A DNA stretch of 63,463 nucleotides from JAAZKO01 sp964432115 (lineage in GTDB: Bacteria > Patescibacteriota > Microgenomatia > UBA1400 > PJMF01). The first letter of the stretch is position 1, and each line of letters begins with the position of its first letter. Below, one piece after another: positions 18,697 through 25,498 of this stretch. Below the pieces are notes generated by a model. The model did no database searches. It was not told the origin of the DNA and saw only the letters and a list, made by a program, of their open reading frames with translations. The DNA lies in assembly GCA_964432115.1 (NCBI GenBank), contig CAYSMC010000023.1, forward strand, positions 1 to 63,463, read 5' to 3'. Both the position numbers and the translations under genes were made by a program.

Positions 18697-19611
18697 TTAG
18701 CTGTTTTGGGTGCTAATTGCCCTGAGTGCCGCTACTCTCTCAGCCACTGGTGGATGGGTCTGAAAAAGTTTTTTAAAAGTGGCAACTCCACCTTTAATAT
18801 TTTTTAAAGGATCACTGATGTATAAATGAGCGGTAGCTTTATTAGCGACCTCTAAAGGTTCTTGATCCTGACTAATTTTGATTAAAGCTTTCGCTAAACC
18901 CTCGGGATTTTTAGTGATGGCGGCAGCATTTGCATCGGCTAAAAATTCATAACGACGAGAAATAGCTAACTTGATTAATTGACTGATAATTGGTGCCAGA
19001 ATTGCCATCACAATAGCTAAAAAGAAAAAGATTAAATCCAATTGGCTATGATCATCATCTCTTTTTCTCCGGCCATAGACTGAACTGCGCAATACCCAAT
19101 CACCAAGCAGAGCAATTGAGCCAACCAAGACCGACACAATCGACATCAACAAAATATCATAATTTTTAATGTGGCCAATTTCATGAGCAATTACTCCCTC
19201 GAGTTCACTACGGTTGAGTCTGGTTAATAAACCAGTAGTTGCACAGATCACAGCATGTTTGGGGTTACGACCAGTAGCAAAAGCATTCATGGCGCTGTCT
19301 TCAATTACATACAGCTTGGGCATTGGCAAGCGTTGGTTGTTAACAATATTTTCAGCAACCGTGTAAAAATCAAAATGTTCTTGACGGTTGGCTGGTTTGG
19401 CTCTCGAAATAGTGAGTACAATTTTATCTGAAAAATAATAACTAAAAAAACTAGTGAATCCAGAGAAAATTAAAGCTGCACCTACGATGGACAATGGGTA
19501 ATCAAAACCAACGGCAATAATATAACTAACCACCGTAATAAATAAAACAAAAAAGATCATCACCAACAAGGATCGACGTTTATTACTCGCCACCAATTGA
19601 TAATGAGTCAT
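18697..19611 (-). CDS. htpX: membrane zinc metalloprotease HtpX
   Basis: Membrane M48 protease involved in quality control of membrane proteins. The 304-residue protein has two N-terminal membrane helices (about 15-65), the zinc site HEIGH (about 141-145) followed by two more helices, and the third zinc ligand in RRYEFLADANAAAI. The end motif THPPVAERVAALR is typical of HtpX. lemA lies 55 nt upstream on the same strand; the lemA-htpX pairing is widespread in bacteria and points to a shared envelope function. Confidence 0.94.
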   Translation of the reverse strand: MTHYQLVASNKRRSLLVMIFFVLFITVVSYIIAVGFDYPLSIVGAALIFSGFTSFFSYYFSDKIVLTISRAKPANRQEHFDFYTVAENIVNNQRLPMPKLYVIEDSAMNAFATGRNPKHAVICATTGLLTRLNRSELEGVIAHEIGHIKNYDILLMSIVSVLVGSIALLGDWVLRSSVYGRRKRDDDHSQLDLIFFFLAIVMAILAPIISQLIKLAISRRYEFLADANAAAITKNPEGLAKALIKISQDQEPLEVANKATAHLYISDPLKNIKGGVATFKKLFQTHPPVAERVAALRAISTQNS

Positions 19612-19666
19612 AAGTCAATTATTCCTCTCATTGAATTTTATAATTTTGCTTAAGCTAGAACAGAAA

Positions 19667-20248
19667 TTAAAGATCTACCTTAGGAGTCTTCATTTCTGCC
19701 TCACTAACACTGACGTGTTCGCCAGTCATGGCGGTTTCTAAGCCCTTTTCCTCTTTGAAGCCAAATATACCAGCCACAATATTGGATGGGAACACAACTA
19801 GTTTTTCATTGTAGCTTTGAGATAAATCAATCACGCTACGTCTAGCATAAGTCAGTTTGTCGGCTGTATCAGTTAATTCATCCATAAATTTAGTAATGGC
19901 TTCATTAGCTTTAAGCTCTGGGTTGCTTTCAACCAAGACTTGAATTTGTGGAATTAAGTTTTGAATATCAGTGATAGCTTGATTAATATCGGCGCTTTTA
20001 CCCGTTTTTTCTGCTTTCACGGTGGATTTACGAGCCTCAGTTAACATTTGATAAATGCCTTTTTCGTGTTTCAACTGACCTTTGACGGCATTTTCTAAGC
20101 TAGGAATTAAACCAGCTTGTCGTTTTAATTGATTACCAATTTCTTGAATACTAGCTTTAATTTGGGTTTTGAGACGTTGTAATCCGTTGTAAACGCCCAT
20201 CACATAAAAGGCGATAAGAACTACTGCTATTAAAATATATATGATCAT
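19667..20248 (-). CDS. lemA: LemA family protein
   Basis: Single membrane helix at the N-terminus (IIYILIAVVLIAFYVMGVYNG), then a long four-helix-bundle domain with the family pattern LKTQIKASIQEIGNQLKRQAGLIP, and the later YNEKLVVFPSNIVAGIFGF. The length of 193 residues is typical. The biochemical role of LemA is not established. Its gene neighbour htpX suggests a role in envelope maintenance. The start ATG follows an AAAGGAA ribosome binding site, and a TATAAT box lies at 20273-20278 on the minus strand. Confidence 0.92.
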   Translation of the reverse strand: MIIYILIAVVLIAFYVMGVYNGLQRLKTQIKASIQEIGNQLKRQAGLIPSLENAVKGQLKHEKGIYQMLTEARKSTVKAEKTGKSADINQAITDIQNLIPQIQVLVESNPELKANEAITKFMDELTDTADKLTYARRSVIDLSQSYNEKLVVFPSNIVAGIFGFKEEKGLETAMTGEHVSVSEAEMKTPKVDL

Positions 20249-20306
20249 AAAATTCCTTTCTTTCTATTTTCCATTATAGCTTATTTTACAATTTTTGGCT
20301 TGTTTA

Positions 20307-20335
20307 TTGCAGTTTTCTCGATTTCCTTTTATAAT
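20307..20335 (+). promoter_or_regulatory. promoter of the tRNA-Asp gene
   Basis: TTGCAG (20307-20312), 17 bases, TATAAT (20330-20335). Transcription should start near 20342, 12 nt before the mature tRNA. It lies back to back with the lemA promoter region. Confidence 0.7.
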
Positions 20336-20353
20336 CCAAGCGCAGATTAAAAT

Positions 20354-20430
20354 GGCCCTGTGGTGTAGTTGGTTAACATATCTCCCTGTCACGGAGAAGA
20401 TCGCCGGTTCGAGCCCGGTCGGGGTCGCCA
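20354..20430 (+). tRNA. tRNA-Asp (anticodon GUC)
   Basis: Acceptor stem GGCCCTG pairs with CGGGGTC. The anticodon stem TCTCC/GGAGA closes CTGTCAC, giving anticodon GTC. The T arm is GCCGG-TTCGAGC-CCGGT and the discriminator is G, as expected for Asp. The 3' CCA is encoded (20428-20430). Confidence 0.96.
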
Positions 20431-20442
20431 GTTAAAAAACAA

Positions 20443-20598
20443 TTAAGCTTTTATTTTATTAATTTCCATTGCTTCTTTGATAAAAAAATCTATCTCGTCA
20501 GATTCAATTATGATGCCGGAACTAGTGGCCATCTCATTCCAAACTGTTTCTCCGTGTCTAACTAGGTAGAATCGACGATAATTATTTTGTTTAATCAT
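20443..20598 (-). CDS. 51-residue ORF with a histidine-phosphatase RHGET motif
   Basis: This reverse-strand ORF fills the gap between two forward tRNA genes. It has an ATG start at 20598, 51 codons and a TAA stop at 20443. Residues 10-21 read FYLVRHGETVWN, which matches the N-terminal catalytic motif of the histidine phosphatase (phosphoglycerate mutase-like) superfamily, where the His is the phosphorylated residue. Normal members have about 200 residues and need a second His near the C-terminus; here the remaining 30 residues (MATSSGIIIESDEIDFF onward) show no resemblance to the family. It could be a decayed remnant, a domain fragment with a new role, or chance. The motif is long enough that chance seems unlikely. 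Confidence 0.5.
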   Translation of the reverse strand: MIKQNNYRRFYLVRHGETVWNEMATSSGIIIESDEIDFFIKEAMEINKIKA

Positions 20599-20647
20599 AA
20601 TTAGATTTTGTCATCATCTGATTAATTAAGTTTAAAAAATGCTAAAA

Positions 20648-20653
20648 TATAAT
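20648..20653 (+). promoter_or_regulatory. -10 element for the tRNA-Gly/tRNA-Thr pair
   Basis: TATAAT at 20648-20653, only 4 nt before the tRNA-Gly acceptor stem. The -35 region is weak, and the very short spacing means transcription would begin inside or just at the mature 5' end, so the real start may be at the tRNA-Asp promoter. Confidence 0.3.
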
Positions 20654-20657
20654 TCAA

Positions 20658-20731
20658 GCGACCGTAGTTCAGCGGTAGAATGCTAGCTTCCCAAGCTGGA
20701 GGTGAGGGTTCGACTCCCTTCGGTCGCTCCA
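20658..20731 (+). tRNA. tRNA-Gly (anticodon CCC)
   Basis: Acceptor stem GCGACCG/CGGTCGC; anticodon stem CTAGC/GCTGG around TTCCCAA, anticodon CCC; T arm GAGGG-TTCGACT-CCCTT; discriminator T. The 3' CCA is encoded (20729-20731). Confidence 0.95.
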
Positions 20732-20776
20732 GTTGCTAAGTTGTTTAACAAGAACAAACTAATTTGTAAGCCACGC

Positions 20777-20850
20777 GCCAAAGTAGCTCAGCTGGCTAGA
20801 GCAGCGGTATCGTAAACCGCAGGTCGTGGGTTCGATTCCCACCTTTGGCT
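20777..20850 (+). tRNA. tRNA-Thr (anticodon CGU)
   Basis: Acceptor stem GCCAAAG/CTTTGGC; anticodon stem GCGGT/ACCGC around ATCGTAA, anticodon CGT; T arm GTGGG-TTCGATT-CCCAC; discriminator T. The following bases read CATT, so CCA is not encoded. It is probably cotranscribed with tRNA-Gly, 45 nt upstream. Confidence 0.95.
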
Positions 20851-20893
20851 CATTTAATGATTTAGCTTTATGTTATGATTAAATTAATTAAAT

Positions 20894-21658
20894 ATGCCAC
20901 GATCACATCGTTACTCTGCTATTTATAAAAACAGTCGCCAAGCCAAAAGAGGTAGTTCTCGCTTGTTAAAAAAACAAGAAAAAGAAATGCGTCAACAAAC
21001 CTTCTTTTTTATTTTTTTGTCGATTGCTTTATTGTTGCTGTTTATTTTTATTATTGTTCCCAACTTAATCAGATTGTTCTTTAATTTTTTTAATAATGAC
21101 CAGACTGCGACGATGGAAGACAATGTACCTCCCACGGTACCAATTTTATTTGAAGTGCCTCCTGAAGCAACTTTTAGTGCCCAACTAAAATTGGATGGCT
21201 ATGCCGATCCTAATTCAAAAGTGGTTTATGTTTTAAATGGTGATCAAGTGGAAGAAGACGAGGTGACTGAAGAAGGTCAATTTAGTCAAGAAATTCAATT
21301 AGAAAAAGGAGAAAACCAACTAACTATTTATGCAGTTAATGAATCGGGTACTGAATCTTTGCAAAGTAAAAGCTATCAAATCATTTTTGATGATGAACCG
21401 CCGACAATTAACATCGTCGAGCCAGAACCAGATAGCGTGATTGAATTGAAGCGCAATCGTAACACTAGCGTTAGTGGTGAAACCGAGCCACTCTCTAAAG
21501 TTTATCTCAATGATCGTCTGATAATGGTGGATGGAAGTGGCCAATTTCATAGCACTTACTATTTGGATGAAGGAGACAATACTTTAAATTTTGTTGCTAT
21601 TGATCCGGCCGGCAATCGTAGTGAATTAGAGATTAAAGTTAAATTTCTTAATAACTAA
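20894..21658 (+). CDS. membrane-anchored protein with two Ig-like (glucodextranase-B-like) domains
   Basis: The 254-residue protein starts with a very basic cytoplasmic tail (about 1-32), then one membrane helix (about 36-58, TFFFIFLSIALLLLFIFIIV). The extracellular part has two beta-rich repeats of about 85 residues. Each has the pattern of a proline-rich start, V..G....GS.V...N, a Gly in the middle (EEGQFSQEIQLEKGENQLTI and DGSGQFHSTYYLDEGDNTLN) and an ending A.D.AGN. This pattern fits bacterial Ig-like domains of the glucodextranase-B type, often found on surface proteins. No catalytic domain is present. The role is probably structural or binding at the cell surface (inference). Its stop overlaps the convergent gene by 4 nt. 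Confidence 0.75.
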   Translation: MPRSHRYSAIYKNSRQAKRGSSRLLKKQEKEMRQQTFFFIFLSIALLLLFIFIIVPNLIRLFFNFFNNDQTATMEDNVPPTVPILFEVPPEATFSAQLKLDGYADPNSKVVYVLNGDQVEEDEVTEEGQFSQEIQLEKGENQLTIYAVNESGTESLQSKSYQIIFDDEPPTINIVEPEPDSVIELKRNRNTSVSGETEPLSKVYLNDRLIMVDGSGQFHSTYYLDEGDNTLNFVAIDPAGNRSELEIKVKFLNN

Positions 21659-22773
21659 AGATAAAAACCCCAAAACAATAAATTAATAAAAGCCTGACTC
21701 AAATTGTTATTAAATAAACTATGAGTTAATAGGGCGATTAGTAGGCCTAATTGCCAGTGCCGATCTTTGCGAGTTTGTTTATGAACTTCTCTTGTTAAGA
21801 GGATAATTATTAAACAGGTGCCGAAGATACCAAAACCGTTATACAGAAAAATCAAGAAATTATCGGCAAAACGCGCGTGACTAATGAGATCTTCTTTATT
21901 GACTTGGTAATGAGGATGAAAAGGTCCTTGACCAAAAATTATAGCCAAACCTTGATTATTGTTGAGAGATTGTTGAGCGCTAATTATTCTGGCATTGATT
22001 GAACTAGTGCGCTCTAGTTTTACTCCTTCCCCTCCAGATTTTTTGGGTAATAAGGGTATAAAAATAACGAATAAAACTAAGCTGATACTGATTAATCGAC
22101 GTTGAGCTTGTTGACTGTGAAAAAATAGATAACTACCAGCCAACATTAAGCTTAGATAACTTGCTCGAGAATAACTAAGAGCTAGGGCAATTAAAAATAT
22201 CAGACTCAAAAAAATATTTTCTTTTTTTAGCTGAGTGTGATTGGTGTAGTAAAGCCAATTAAGAACCAGAATTAGTCCAGTAAAATTAGGATCTAAAAGT
22301 GGGCCAGCTAGTCGATAAAAATGATCATCAAAACCCAAATAATAAAGACTAGTTAGATCGGGTAAGAAAAAGTATTGTATAAAAGCTAGAATAAGCATCA
22401 ATAGTGAGGCTTGTAAAAAAACATGCACGATTTTTTTTTGGCCAAAATTTTTTTTCAATAATAAAATAAATACAAAATAAGCTATAGCTCTAGCTAAATA
22501 TAATAAACTGTTAAAGATAAATTGTTTTTGCCAAATAGCGAAAACAACGGCTGCAAAAATGTTGAAAAATAATAGTAAAAATATTTTTTTATTAAATTTT
22601 TTTATTTTTTTCAAATTTTGAATAATTATTTTTAATTCTCTAAAATTAAATAACAGGTAAGTAATGACTAAAAAATCATGCAAATAAATAGTTAAATATT
22701 GGTTGAGTTGAATTCTGCCCAATTCTCCGCCAGCAAAGACTAGTAATAAGCTAATTAAGAAAATATTTCTCAT
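21655..22773 (-). CDS. O-antigen ligase/polymerase-like membrane protein
   Basis: About ten hydrophobic helices over 372 residues. A periplasmic loop in the second half (about 250-310) contains SINARIISAQQSLNNNQGLAIIFGQGPFHPH. The order of helices and the R-x-x-x-A-x-x-x-x-x-x-N.....GxGPF pattern fit the O-antigen ligase/Wzy family, which transfers or polymerises undecaprenyl-linked glycans outside the membrane. Sequence identity in this family is low, so ligase and polymerase cannot be told apart. The gene overlaps the following GT2 gene by 23 nt, and with the flippase gene it forms a three-gene glycan unit. Confidence 0.75.
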   Translation of the reverse strand: MRNIFLISLLLVFAGGELGRIQLNQYLTIYLHDFLVITYLLFNFRELKIIIQNLKKIKKFNKKIFLLLFFNIFAAVVFAIWQKQFIFNSLLYLARAIAYFVFILLLKKNFGQKKIVHVFLQASLLMLILAFIQYFFLPDLTSLYYLGFDDHFYRLAGPLLDPNFTGLILVLNWLYYTNHTQLKKENIFLSLIFLIALALSYSRASYLSLMLAGSYLFFHSQQAQRRLISISLVLFVIFIPLLPKKSGGEGVKLERTSSINARIISAQQSLNNNQGLAIIFGQGPFHPHYQVNKEDLISHARFADNFLIFLYNGFGIFGTCLIIILLTREVHKQTRKDRHWQLGLLIALLTHSLFNNNLSQAFINLLFWGFYL

Positions 22774-23539
22774 AAAGATAAACTCTGACTAACAGGGAAT
22801 GCAGACTCATCATCACTGCATAACTTAGACCAGCAAAACCATCAAGTAGCCCTAATTTGAATAAATAATTAAGCAAAAACTTGCCGCTGGGATAAATTAA
22901 CAATTCAAAGTAGATTTTGACTTTTGTATAGGGGATATTTTTTGTAAAACGATAATTAACTTCCAGTTGAGCGTAATTGTTAATGGTTTTTAAGAAACCA
23001 CTTAGATGTTGATGAGGAAAGTGCTTAATCACTAAGGAACTCTGTCCTACTCGACCAGTAATTTGGGGAACCTCATGCACCTGGCGCTGATATTGAATCA
23101 TGTTGGTTTTGGCTAAGCGCACGACAAAATAGTTGCCCGTTTCACCAAAGCGCATTTTTTGTCCATGAAAATAATCCACTCTTTTTAATCGATAAGCGTC
23201 AATCTGATCGCTATTTATCAAGTGATTAATTTTGTACCAGTCTTTTTTACTTAGGATTTCGTCACTATCGAGAAACATCAACCAAGTTGTGTGAACTGCT
23301 TTAATAGCTTGATTGCGCACGTTAGCAAAATTTTTAACTGGATTTTTTCTAATGATAAGACGGCAATGAATATCGGGATTAAGTTTTTTTAATTTTTTTT
23401 CTAAATGAGGCCAGTGATTATTAGTTTCTTGATCGATAACAATAACTTCTTGAGCACAAGCCGCGCTAAGTAGGGCTTGTTCAAACATGCGATCGTGACG
23501 ATCATTTAAAATAATAATGCTTAAATTTTTAATTAACAT
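22751..23539 (-). CDS. glycosyltransferase family 2 (WaaE/KdtX-like)
   Basis: The 262-residue protein has a GT-A fold start LSIIILNDRHDRMFEQALLS and the metal-binding motif MFLDSDE (about 92-98). VHEVPQITG (about 141-149) resembles the conserved VHE region of WaaE-type beta-glucosyltransferases. The C-terminal part has hydrophobic stretches that may lie on the membrane. The sugar transferred cannot be predicted. It overlaps its neighbours on both sides (11 nt with the flippase gene). Confidence 0.85.
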   Translation of the reverse strand: MLIKNLSIIILNDRHDRMFEQALLSAACAQEVIVIDQETNNHWPHLEKKLKKLNPDIHCRLIIRKNPVKNFANVRNQAIKAVHTTWLMFLDSDEILSKKDWYKINHLINSDQIDAYRLKRVDYFHGQKMRFGETGNYFVVRLAKTNMIQYQRQVHEVPQITGRVGQSSLVIKHFPHQHLSGFLKTINNYAQLEVNYRFTKNIPYTKVKIYFELLIYPSGKFLLNYLFKLGLLDGFAGLSYAVMMSLHSLLVRVYLYEKYFLN

Positions 23540-24755
23540 GGAGTTTTTTTAAGGACAAGAAACTAATTGGCAGGCTAATCACTCTAGCCAATAAAATGCC
23601 CAAACAAGCACCATATAGGCCATAACTTGGAGTTAAAATTATAATTCCTGTGACCATAAGGACCAGGGAGATAAATAGGTGAAAATTCATTGGTAAATAT
23701 CTTTTTTGAGCAATGAGTAGTGCGTAAACAATGTTGGACAGACTATGAACCAAACCGGCCAACACTAAAACAGCCAAAATATGACTGGCCTCTAGCCATT
23801 GTTCACCTAAAATTAAATTAATAAAGAAATTGGGCCAGATAATTAGTGGCAAACTAAAAGCAAGACCAATTATAAAAGTACTAAAAATAGATTTGTTAAA
23901 AGCTCGTTTTAATCTGTGCTGTTCTTGCTCTTGATGCAAGTTGGCAAAAACTGGCATTAAGCCATGATGGGCAGATTTAGAAAGCTCATAATTGACTTTA
24001 TGGCTAAGAGAATAAGCATTGTGATAAATACCGAGTTGATAAGCATTAAGGAGCTTGCCAATTATAAAGTCATCAGCATTATCGTTTAAATAAGCTAGGA
24101 AACTAGCTAACATTAAAGATTTGGCGTTGTGAAAAATATAGCGCGCACGACGAGCTTGATAATTAAATTTGGGTCGTTGCTGATTCATGATGAAGGAAAT
24201 TACAACTTCTATAACTGCCGCCAAAATTACCCCAATCACCAAGGCCCAAACTGATCTGAGCAAAAACGCCAGAGTAATTTGTAATAGCACTTCAGCACTC
24301 AAATGGATGGCATTGTACAAGCCTTCCTTGGCAAAATGAAAATTTTTCTGCCACTGTGCAATGGCTGGATTAATAAAACCTTTAATAATTGGAATCAGGG
24401 TAGCTACACTAATTAAGGGTAAAAGTAATTGTTCTTGGTAGAAATTACTCATAATAAAAGCTAAAAATAGCATTATTAAGGCAATCACAAAACCGCGAAT
24501 AATCGCTATTACCCAAGCAGTATTTAAAAAATAACTAATGTCTTTTTTGGATTGGACAATAGTAGTGTTAATGCCGGTTTGAGTGAAGCTTTCGGTTAAG
24601 CCGACGGCAATCATAACTAGAGAAAAAAGTCCAAAATCAGTTGGCTTGAGTAATCTCGCCAACACAATAATTTTGACAAAGTTTAAAAAGAAAATAAAAA
24701 CTTTTTGTAAACTTTGAATGGAAAAGCCTGCGATTGCGTGTTGTTTATAACCCAT
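23529..24755 (-). CDS. polysaccharide flippase, Wzx/MVF type
   Basis: About 12 membrane helices over 408 residues. The opening GYKQHAIAGFSIQSLQKVFIFFLNFVKIIVLARLLKPTDFGLFSL matches lipopolysaccharide exporters of the WzxC/polysaccharide_synt family. It would flip undecaprenyl-linked glycan units to the outside of the membrane. The ATG at 24755 is preferred to an in-frame TTG at 24773, because a perfect TATAAT (24762-24767, minus strand) lies between the two. It is the first gene of a three-gene glycan run and is divergent from lepB. Confidence 0.9.
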   Translation of the reverse strand: MGYKQHAIAGFSIQSLQKVFIFFLNFVKIIVLARLLKPTDFGLFSLVMIAVGLTESFTQTGINTTIVQSKKDISYFLNTAWVIAIIRGFVIALIMLFLAFIMSNFYQEQLLLPLISVATLIPIIKGFINPAIAQWQKNFHFAKEGLYNAIHLSAEVLLQITLAFLLRSVWALVIGVILAAVIEVVISFIMNQQRPKFNYQARRARYIFHNAKSLMLASFLAYLNDNADDFIIGKLLNAYQLGIYHNAYSLSHKVNYELSKSAHHGLMPVFANLHQEQEQHRLKRAFNKSIFSTFIIGLAFSLPLIIWPNFFINLILGEQWLEASHILAVLVLAGLVHSLSNIVYALLIAQKRYLPMNFHLFISLVLMVTGIIILTPSYGLYGACLGILLARVISLPISFLSLKKLHVN

Positions 24756-24761
24756 AGCCTC

Positions 24762-24790
24762 ATTATAAAGCAATCTTTTCCGCTTGCCAG
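24762..24790 (-). promoter_or_regulatory. promoter of the flippase operon (leaderless)
   Basis: On the minus strand CTGGCA (24785-24790), 17 bases, TATAAT (24762-24767). The flippase ATG begins 6 nt after the -10 box, so the transcript should start at about the start codon. The -35 hexamer lies on top of the -35 hexamer of the divergent lepB promoter. Confidence 0.6.
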
Positions 24791-24813
24791 CTAGTGAACA
24801 TCGGCGTTAGAAT
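24784..24813 (+). promoter_or_regulatory. promoter of lepB (leaderless)
   Basis: TTGCCA (24784-24789), 18 bases, TAGAAT (24808-24813). The lepB ATG at 24822 is 8 nt after the -10 box. It shares its -35 bases with the divergent flippase promoter, so polymerase can hardly occupy both at once. Confidence 0.55.
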
Positions 24814-24821
24814 GAAAGATT

Positions 24822-25409
24822 ATGGCAAAGTTTTTAAACAAAATTGCGGGTGGTTTCTTAGATTTGGTAGAAACAGTCGCAATTTCACTCTCAATTTTTT
24901 TAGTGGTTTATTTATTTTTGATGCAACCTCATCAGGTTAATGGGCAGTCAATGATTCCTAATTTTCAAGATGCTGAACACGTGATGACTGATAAAATAAC
25001 TTATAAATTCAGAGAACCAGTCAGAGGTGAGATTGTTGTCTTTCATGCTCCGCCTGCCGCTGGCTGTGTAGAGGGAACGGGCTGTGATTTTATCAAGAGA
25101 ATTATTGCTGTTCCTGGTGACCGAGTAGCAGTGAGAGACAATGCTATTTGGATTAATGACAATAAATTACCCGAGCCATATATTCCGGCTGATTTTACAA
25201 TTGCTCCAGGGAGAGCCACTCTTGATCAAGAGTTATATTTGGGTCCAGACGAATACTTTGTTGCTGGTGATAATCGTCCTAATTCGAGTGACTCACGATC
25301 TTGGGGGGCAATACAAAAAGACGATATAGTTGGTCGAGTGTTCTTGCGTTATTGGCCTCCAAAAGAAATAAGCCTAATTAAAAAAGCTGATTATCCAGCT
25401 GGTTTTTAA
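24822..25409 (+). CDS. lepB: signal peptidase I
   Basis: Membrane serine protease that cleaves signal peptides from secreted preproteins. The 195-residue protein has one N-terminal membrane helix (about 18-35). The catalytic Ser43 sits in NGQSMIPNF, and the general-base Lys at about 90 sits in CDFIKRIIAVPGD. The later box YFVAGDNRPNSSDSRSWG is the conserved GDN..NS.DSR motif. The length and single helix fit the Gram-positive-like SipS type. It works downstream of SecA, which is encoded 16 kb away in this window. Confidence 0.96.
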   Translation: MAKFLNKIAGGFLDLVETVAISLSIFLVVYLFLMQPHQVNGQSMIPNFQDAEHVMTDKITYKFREPVRGEIVVFHAPPAAGCVEGTGCDFIKRIIAVPGDRVAVRDNAIWINDNKLPEPYIPADFTIAPGRATLDQELYLGPDEYFVAGDNRPNSSDSRSWGAIQKDDIVGRVFLRYWPPKEISLIKKADYPAGF

Positions 25410-25460
25410 TTGCCTACTTTTTGTCTCTTTTTTATTTGTTAATCATTTTGTATATTACCC

Positions 25461-25490
25461 TTGAGAAATTACTTATAAAACAAGTACAAT
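25461..25490 (+). promoter_or_regulatory. promoter of murB and the following dcw genes
   Basis: TTGAGA (25461-25466), 18 bases, TACAAT (25485-25490). The murB ATG is at 25499, 8 nt after the -10 box, so the mRNA should have little or no leader. Confidence 0.6.
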
Positions 25491-25498
25491 AAGTAATA

